Shown here: piece after piece, positions 4,743 through 8,504 of the stretch
Layout of the letters: each line of letters opens with the position of its first letter
Position numbering within the stretch: the stretch's first letter is position 1
Assembly: GCA_964517215.1 (NCBI GenBank)
Contig: CAZFBR010000153.1
Span: 1 to 8,504, forward strand
Direction of reading: 5' to 3'
DNA length: 8,504 nt
From: CAZFBR01 sp035353495 [NCBI: uncultured bacterium]
GTDB taxonomy: Bacteria; DAOPZR01
The notes under the pieces: generated by a model
Databases searched by the model: none
What the model was told of the DNA's origin: nothing
The model's input: the letters and a program-made list of their open reading frames with translations, nothing else
Program-made: the position numbers and the translations under genes

Positions 4743-5363
4743 CTACAAGGTGCCGAAGATCCGGTCCCCCGCATCGCCCAGGCCGGGGATGATGTATCCC
4801 CGGTCGTTGAGCTCGGGATCGACGGCGGCGGTGAAGATCTGCACGTCGGGATGCTCCCGGGTCACGCGGTCGATCCCCTGCGGGGTGGCGAGCAGTGACA
4901 TGTAGCGGATCTCGCGCCCGCCGCTTTTTTTCACCAGGGCAATGGCGGCGCTGACGGAATTCCCCGTTGCCAGCATCGGATCGACGATGATGATCGTGCG
5001 CCGGCCGAGGTCGGGCGGCAGCTTGCAGTAGTATTCAACCGGCTTCAGCGTTTTCTCATCGCGCCACATTCCGATATGCCCGACTCGCGCGGTGGGAATG
5101 AGCTTGAGAATGCCGCCCAGCATGCCCAGCCCGGCGCGCAGAATGGGGATGATGGCGAAACTCGTATCCGCCACCGGGAACTGGCCGTGCCCGAACGGGG
5201 TCTCCACGGCAATGAGCCTGGTGGGCACGTTGCGGGTTACTTCAAACGCCATGAGCATGGAAAGCTCTTCCAGCAATTCGCGGAAAAGGTGCGGCGGGGT
5301 GTCAACCTGGCGCATGGTGGTCAGTTTCTGGGCAATAAGCGGGTGCTCGATGATCGTGATCAT
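4743..5363 (-). CDS. upp: Uracil phosphoribosyltransferase
   Basis: The 206-residue product converts uracil and PRPP into UMP and pyrophosphate in pyrimidine salvage. It begins MITIIEHPLIAQKLTTMR, and the early EELSMLMAFEVTR and FAIIPILRAGLGM segments (69-81) follow. The PRPP-binding loop is IVDPMLATGNS (126-136), and the C-terminal uracil-binding stretch is GYIIPGLGDAGDRIFGT (189-205). Length is typical. An ATG 14 codons upstream (5405) is rejected because it lies only 2 nt from the promoter -10 (5407-5412), so it would fall at or before the transcript start. ATG 5363 gives the canonical N-terminus; its ribosome site (AGGCAGG) is modest. The protein is cytosolic, usually homotetrameric or dimeric and GTP-regulated in known members. 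It is transcribed divergently from rpmE. No permease gene (uraA) is adjacent. Confidence 0.97.
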   Translation of the reverse strand: MITIIEHPLIAQKLTTMRQVDTPPHLFRELLEELSMLMAFEVTRNVPTRLIAVETPFGHGQFPVADTSFAIIPILRAGLGMLGGILKLIPTARVGHIGMWRDEKTLKPVEYYCKLPPDLGRRTIIIVDPMLATGNSVSAAIALVKKSGGREIRYMSLLATPQGIDRVTREHPDVQIFTAAVDPELNDRGYIIPGLGDAGDRIFGTL

Positions 5364-5406
5364 GGTGCCTGCCTTTCCCGTGCCGGGAGCTGATGAAACA
5401 CGCATG

Positions 5407-5435
5407 ATTGTAAAGGGTTATGGCGGATTTGTCAA
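5407..5435 (-). promoter_or_regulatory. Sigma70-type promoter of upp
   Basis: On the minus strand TTGACA (5435-5430) is followed by a 17-bp spacer and TACAAT (5412-5407), close to the ideal sigma70 promoter. The start would fall near 5400, giving a leader of about 37 nt. Its position rules out the upstream ATG at 5405 as the upp start. Confidence 0.9.
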
Positions 5436-5439
5436 TGTG

Positions 5440-5467
5440 CCGGCCGCCGCGGCCCTGCGGCGGCCGG
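5440..5467. repeat. 11-bp perfect inverted repeat between divergent promoters
   Basis: CCGGCCGCCGC (5440-5450) and GCGGCGGCCGG (5457-5467) are perfect inverted arms around GGCCCT. The repeat begins 5 bp upstream of the upp -35 and lies about 29 bp before the rpmE -35. It could be an operator read by both promoters or a structural separator. Its GC-only composition makes some chance symmetry likelier than in AT-rich DNA. Confidence 0.55.
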
Positions 5468-5495
5468 AAATCGGGGAAATGACGGTCGCGGGGGG

Positions 5496-5524
5496 TTGCG
5501 TGCCGGCCGGAAGTATGGTATAAG
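5496..5524 (+). promoter_or_regulatory. Promoter of the rpmE cluster
   Basis: TTGCGT (5496-5501), a 17-bp spacer and TATAAG (5519-5524) with a TG one base upstream of the -10 form a good extended -10 sigma70-type promoter. The start would fall near 5531, leaving a 5' leader of about 48 nt before the rpmE ATG. No hairpin resembling a ribosomal-protein autoregulatory site was seen in that leader. Confidence 0.8.
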
Positions 5525-5578
5525 TCGGGCATTATGCGCTGACCGTGGTGTGTGGCAGGGCACAAGAGGAGGAAGCAT

Positions 5579-5794
5579 ATGCAGGAGAAAATTCATCCGA
5601 ACTACCAGGACGCAACCATCAGCTGCGCCTGCGGCGAGGTGATCAAGACGCGGTCGACCAAGCCGGAGATCAAGGTTGAAATCTGCTCGAAGTGTCATCC
5701 GTTCTTTACGGGCCGGCAGAAGCTGCTGGATACGGCCGGCCGCATCGAGAAGTTCAACAAGCGGTACGCCAAAGTTACCAAGAAAAAAGCGTAG
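5579..5794 (+). CDS. rpmE: Ribosomal protein L31 (zinc-binding form)
   Basis: The 71-residue product is bL31 of the large ribosomal subunit, located at the subunit bridge region. It begins [20 protein letters not shown] and has the four zinc ligands C16-x-C18 and C36-x2-C39 (EICSKCHPF), then [21 protein letters not shown] and a lysine-rich end. The cysteine set marks the zinc-containing (C+) type; zinc-starved bacteria often switch to a cysteine-free paralogue, not seen here. AGGAGG at 5567-5572, 6 nt before ATG 5579, fixes the start. The longer frame from 5552 adds nine residues ahead of this strong site and is rejected. It is the first gene of a plus-strand cluster that continues with the DUF1385 gene, prfA and prmC, a recurrent arrangement in several bacterial groups. 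Confidence 0.97.
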   Translation: MQEKIHPNYQDATISCACGEVIKTRSTKPEIKVEICSKCHPFFTGRQKLLDTAGRIEKFNKRYAKVTKKKA

Positions 5795-5815
5795 CCGGCA
5801 GTGCCAGGGGTCATG

Positions 5816-6838
5816 ATGCCGCCCGTAGTGTGTGCCGCCCCGCCGGTGAAAATCGGCGGGCAGGCGGTGATCGAGGGCGTCATGATGAAAGCCCCGCACG
5901 CGTACGCGCTGGCCATGCGCAACACGCTGACCGGCGGCATCGAGGTGCGGACGTTTCCCACCCCGGTGCGCGGCAAGCGCGGCCCGCGCGCATGGCCGTT
6001 CGTGCGCGGGGTGTTTGAACTGTTTGGCCTGCTGTGGGTCGGCATGAAAACCCTGATGATCTCCGCGGATTTTGCCGTGGCCAATGAGGAAGCGGCGAAG
6101 GCGCGCGGCACCGGTGCGGAATCCGCCCCGGCGGAAAACGATCATGCCGGCGGCGACGCAGGTCCGGCCCCGCGCGCGACGGTGCGCGGCAAAAAGCCGG
6201 CGAAGAAGGGCATTTCCAACTGGGAAGCGGGCATCACCATCACCGCCGCCATGGCGTTCGCCATTGTCCTGTTTGTCCTGCTGCCCCTCGGGTTCACCGA
6301 GTGGCTGCATCGTTCGCTGCCGCTGAACAATCTCGGCTACAACGCGGTTGACGGCGTGTTTCGCGTGCTGATCTTCCTCGGGTACCTGGGGGTGATCGGG
6401 TTCATCCCCGATATCCGCCGCGTCTTCGCCTATCACGGGGCGGAACACAAGTCCATCCACGCCTACGAGCACGGGCTGCCGCTGACGGTGGAGGCAACGC
6501 GGGCCTACGGCACGGCCCATCGCCGTTGCGGCACGAATTTCCTGTTTATCGTCATTGTCATCAGCATTGTCGTCTTTGCGCTGGCGGCGGGCGAGGGCTG
6601 GGCGTGGAAGATCCTCTCGCGCATCGTGCTGCTGCCGGTCATTGTCGGCGTGTCGTACGAGATCCTGAAACTGGCCGACAAGCTCGGCACGATCGGCGGC
6701 ATTATCGCCGCGCCCGGCATGTGGCTGCAGCGGCTGACCACGCGGGTGCCCGACGACGCGCAGGTCGAGGTGGCGCTGGCCGCGCTCAAGGCGGTGGCGG
6801 AAACGGCGCCGGCGGCGGTCGAGGCGACCATCCCGTGA
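5816..6838 (+). CDS. DUF1385 (YqhQ-like) multi-pass membrane protein
   Basis: The 340-residue product opens with the family signature GGQAVIEGVMM (14-24). Later come YHGAEHKSIHAYE (206-218) and HRRCGTNFL (235-243), whose His, Glu and Cys residues look like metal ligands. Hydrophobic segments at about 139-160, 182-198, 242-259 and 268-284 suggest three to four membrane spans. A lysine/alanine-rich polar insert (about 95-132) separates the N-terminal part from the first span. The role of the family is not established; some annotation calls it a metal-dependent enzyme. The start is uncertain: GTG 5801, ATG 5813 and ATG 5816 are all in frame. ATG 5816 has AGGGG at 5806-5810 with the best spacing. 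The gene follows rpmE closely and precedes prfA by 12 nt, so it is almost surely in the same operon; its steady linkage to L31 and RF1 in other genomes suggests a housekeeping role. Confidence 0.9.
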   Translation: MPPVVCAAPPVKIGGQAVIEGVMMKAPHAYALAMRNTLTGGIEVRTFPTPVRGKRGPRAWPFVRGVFELFGLLWVGMKTLMISADFAVANEEAAKARGTGAESAPAENDHAGGDAGPAPRATVRGKKPAKKGISNWEAGITITAAMAFAIVLFVLLPLGFTEWLHRSLPLNNLGYNAVDGVFRVLIFLGYLGVIGFIPDIRRVFAYHGAEHKSIHAYEHGLPLTVEATRAYGTAHRRCGTNFLFIVIVISIVVFALAAGEGWAWKILSRIVLLPVIVGVSYEILKLADKLGTIGGIIAAPGMWLQRLTTRVPDDAQVEVALAALKAVAETAPAAVEATIP

Positions 6839-6850
6839 CGGCACGCGGCC

Positions 6851-7933
6851 ATGCTTGACAAACTGGCGCGGCTCGAGCTGCGCGAAAACGAACTGACGCA
6901 GCAGCTCATGTCGCCCGAGGTGCTGGCCAACCCGAAGAAGATCGCGGCGCTGCAGCGCGAACTGGCGCATCTGCAGAAGGTGGTCGCCGCCGGGCGCCGC
7001 TATCGCGACGTGCTGAAACGCCGCGACGAGGCGCAGCTGCTGGCCGAGGACAGCGATCCCGCCCTGCGCGCCATGGCCCGCGAGGAACTCGAGGCCTGCA
7101 CCGCCGCGGAGCAGGGGGTGGCCGCCGAGTTCAAGCGCCTGCTCCTGCCGCGCGATCCCAACGACGACAAGAACGTGATCATCGAGATCCGCGCGGGCAC
7201 GGGCGGCGAAGAGGCGGCACTGTTCGCCGGCGATCTGCTGCGCATGTACTCGCGCTACGCCGAGCGCCAGGGATGGAAGAAGGAGCTGCTCAGCTGCACC
7301 GAGACGGGGACGGGCGGGTTCAAGGAAGCCATCATCATGGTCAGCGCCGCGGGCGCGTTCGCCCGGCTCAAGTACGAGAGCGGCGTGCACCGCGTGCAGC
7401 GGGTGCCCGCAACCGAGGCGGCGGGGCGGGTGCATACCTCGGCGGCGACGGTGGCGGTCCTCCCCGAGGCGGAGGAAGTCGATCTCGACATCGCGGAGAA
7501 GGAAATCCGCGTCGACACCTTCTGCGCGTCGGGGCACGGCGGGCAGAGCGTCAACACCACGTATTCCGCCGTGCGCATCACCCACCTGCCGACGGGGATC
7601 TGGGTCTCCTGCCAGGACGAGAAGAGCCAGATCAAGAACCGCGCCAAGGCGATGATGGTGCTGCGCTCGCGCCTGCTCGAGGCGGAACGCGAGAAACAGG
7701 CGGCGGCCGAGGCGGCGGCGCGCAAGTCCATGGTGCAGACGGGCGACCGCTCGGAAAAGATCCGCACCTACAACTGGCCGCAGAACCGGGTGACCGACCA
7801 CCGCCTCGGCGGTGACGACAAGAATTTCCAGCTGGACCGCGTGGTGGAAGGCGAGCTGGATGCCATCATTGCCGCGCTCGGCCGCCTGGACGAACTGCGC
7901 AAACTCGAAGAACTCGATCAGCAGGCCGGATGA
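6851..7933 (+). CDS. prfA: Peptide chain release factor 1
   Basis: The 360-residue protein recognises UAA and UAG stop codons and triggers hydrolysis of peptidyl-tRNA. The codon-recognition tripeptide PAT is at 186-188 (VQRVPATEAAGRVHTS), which identifies RF1 and not RF2 (SPF). The catalytic GGQ is at 230-232 (ASGHGGQSVNTTYSAVRITH); its glutamine is the usual target of PrmC, encoded next. LPTGIWVSCQDEKSQIKNR (246-264) and the C-terminal NWPQNRVTDHRLGGDDKNF segment are canonical. Length is normal, and the N-terminal domain 1 is present (LARLELRENELTQQL). The residue before the GGQ is His, where Ala or Pro is commoner, which I take as lineage variation. ATG 6851 sits 12 nt after the DUF1385 stop with no obvious Shine-Dalgarno, so its translation may depend on coupling to the upstream gene. 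Confidence 0.98.
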   Translation: MLDKLARLELRENELTQQLMSPEVLANPKKIAALQRELAHLQKVVAAGRRYRDVLKRRDEAQLLAEDSDPALRAMAREELEACTAAEQGVAAEFKRLLLPRDPNDDKNVIIEIRAGTGGEEAALFAGDLLRMYSRYAERQGWKKELLSCTETGTGGFKEAIIMVSAAGAFARLKYESGVHRVQRVPATEAAGRVHTSAATVAVLPEAEEVDLDIAEKEIRVDTFCASGHGGQSVNTTYSAVRITHLPTGIWVSCQDEKSQIKNRAKAMMVLRSRLLEAEREKQAAAEAAARKSMVQTGDRSEKIRTYNWPQNRVTDHRLGGDDKNFQLDRVVEGELDAIIAALGRLDELRKLEELDQQAG

Positions 7934-7979
7934 ACGCCCGACGCGGCAGCATCCGGCGTGCGGGGCGGGTGGCGTAGCG

Positions 7980-8504
7980 ATGCAGGTCGCTGCGGCGCTG
8001 GCCGCCGCCGCCGGACGCCTGACCCAGTCGGCGTCGCCGCGGCTCGATGCGGAAGTGCTGCTGGCCTGGGTCCTGCAACTCGACCGGCTCGATCTTTTTG
8101 CCCGTCCTGAACGCGAGCTTGCCGCTGCGGAAGGGGAAGCGTACGAGGCGCTGGTGGCCCGCCGGGCCGCGGGCGAACCGGTGGCCTACCTTACCGGTGT
8201 GCGCGAGTTCATGGGCCTGCAGTTTGCGACGACCAGGGATGTGCTGATTCCCCGGCCGGAAACGGAACTGCTGGTGGAGGCGGTGCTGAAGCAGGAAATG
8301 GCCGGGGCGCGGGTGCTGGAACTGGGTACCGGGTCGGGTTGCATCGGCATTGCGCTGGCAAAATTGGGCGGCATGCGGGTGATTGCCGGCGAATACTCGG
8401 TTGCCGCATTGCGGGTGGCGCAGGGGAATGCCCGCGCGCTGGGGGTGGCGAATGCGGTACGCTTTTTCGCCGCTGACTGGGATACCTGCCTGCGTGCCGG
8501 GACG
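7980..8504 (+). CDS. prmC: Release factor glutamine methyltransferase, 3' end beyond the window
   Basis: 175 codons are visible before the edge. The enzyme methylates the GGQ glutamine of release factors RF1 and RF2 using S-adenosylmethionine. The N-terminal helical domain contains SPRLDAEVLLAWVL and GEPVAYLTGVREFMGL (65-80), then VLIPRPETELLVE (88-100), a conserved segment before the methyltransferase fold. SAM-binding motif I is VLELGTGSGCIGIALA (112-127). At 136-140 AGEYS takes the place of the usual A-x-D-hydrophobic-S, so the acidic ribose-binding residue is Glu instead of Asp. The catalytic NPPY motif lies beyond position 8504. ATG 7980 is the only good start: the frame is open upstream but without another start codon near the 46-nt gap after prfA. 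The ribosome site is weak (GGGGCGGGTGG). Adjacency to its substrate prfA strengthens the call. Confidence 0.95.
   Translation, partial: MQVAAALAAAAGRLTQSASPRLDAEVLLAWVLQLDRLDLFARPERELAAAEGEAYEALVARRAAGEPVAYLTGVREFMGLQFATTRDVLIPRPETELLVEAVLKQEMAGARVLELGTGSGCIGIALAKLGGMRVIAGEYSVAALRVAQGNARALGVANAVRFFAADWDTCLRAGT

Noticed and set aside
4436-4774. N-terminal extension of the 72-residue protein up to 4774
   Set aside because: The extension is Arg/Pro/Ala-rich and off-character, whereas a strong ribosome site precedes ATG 4435.
5432-7801. A 789-codon open frame on the minus strand opposite rpmE, the DUF1385 gene and prfA
   Set aside because: It is His/Arg/Gly/Pro-rich with no recognisable domain, and the opposite strand encodes three well-conserved proteins. 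Long antisense frames are expected where codon third positions are GC-rich.

Overview
This is a GC-rich bacterial chromosomal window holding mostly housekeeping and conserved genes. I see no phage, transposon, CRISPR array, tRNA or rRNA. The gene set is an NIT1-like amidase, an AmmeMemoRadiSam radical SAM protein, a tandem-repeat lysine-rich basic protein, an adenosine-specific kinase family protein, upp, and an rpmE-DUF1385-prfA-prmC cluster. It fits a free-living Gram-negative lineage, perhaps of the Verrucomicrobiota/Kiritimatiellota (PVC) kind or a deltaproteobacterial-type group. That placement is inferred from gene content and order only and is tentative.

Layout. Positions 1-170 carry, on the minus strand, the second half of a CBS domain that runs off the left edge. 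It is cut off abruptly at about 155-178, where a plus-strand reading frame begins with a hydroxymethylbilane-synthase-like signature and then becomes an unrecognised protein ending at 649. This junction is the least natural place in the window. A nitrilase-superfamily amidase (651-1487) follows with a 1-nt gap, then an AmmeMemoRadiSam radical SAM protein (1656-2660). A perfect bidirectional terminator (2715-2749) separates it from a convergent gene for a small basic protein (2767-3072, minus), built of two KREKGFLY repeats and a histone-H1-like Lys/Ala tail.

The 358-nt gap 3073-3430 is the richest regulatory stretch. It has a near-consensus minus-strand promoter, two adjacent inverted repeats over its -10 and start region, a palindrome next to the -35, and five direct copies of CGTCGGGA in 116 bp upstream. 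On the other side, reading rightward, are an adenosine-specific kinase family gene (3431-3916) and a small single-span membrane protein gene (3927-4127). These face a 72-residue unknown protein (4217-4435, minus), with two back-to-back hairpin terminators between them.

The 307-nt gap 4436-4742 has no supported gene but contains an 11-bp GC-rich hairpin. Then come upp (4743-5363, minus) and a divergent cluster rpmE (5579-5794), DUF1385/YqhQ-like membrane protein (5816-6838), prfA (6851-7933) and prmC (7980 to the right edge). The upp-rpmE divergent region shows a clear sigma70-type promoter on each strand with a perfect GC-rich inverted repeat between them. The cluster is functionally coherent: L31 is a ribosomal protein, RF1 terminates translation, and PrmC methylates the GGQ glutamine of RF1.
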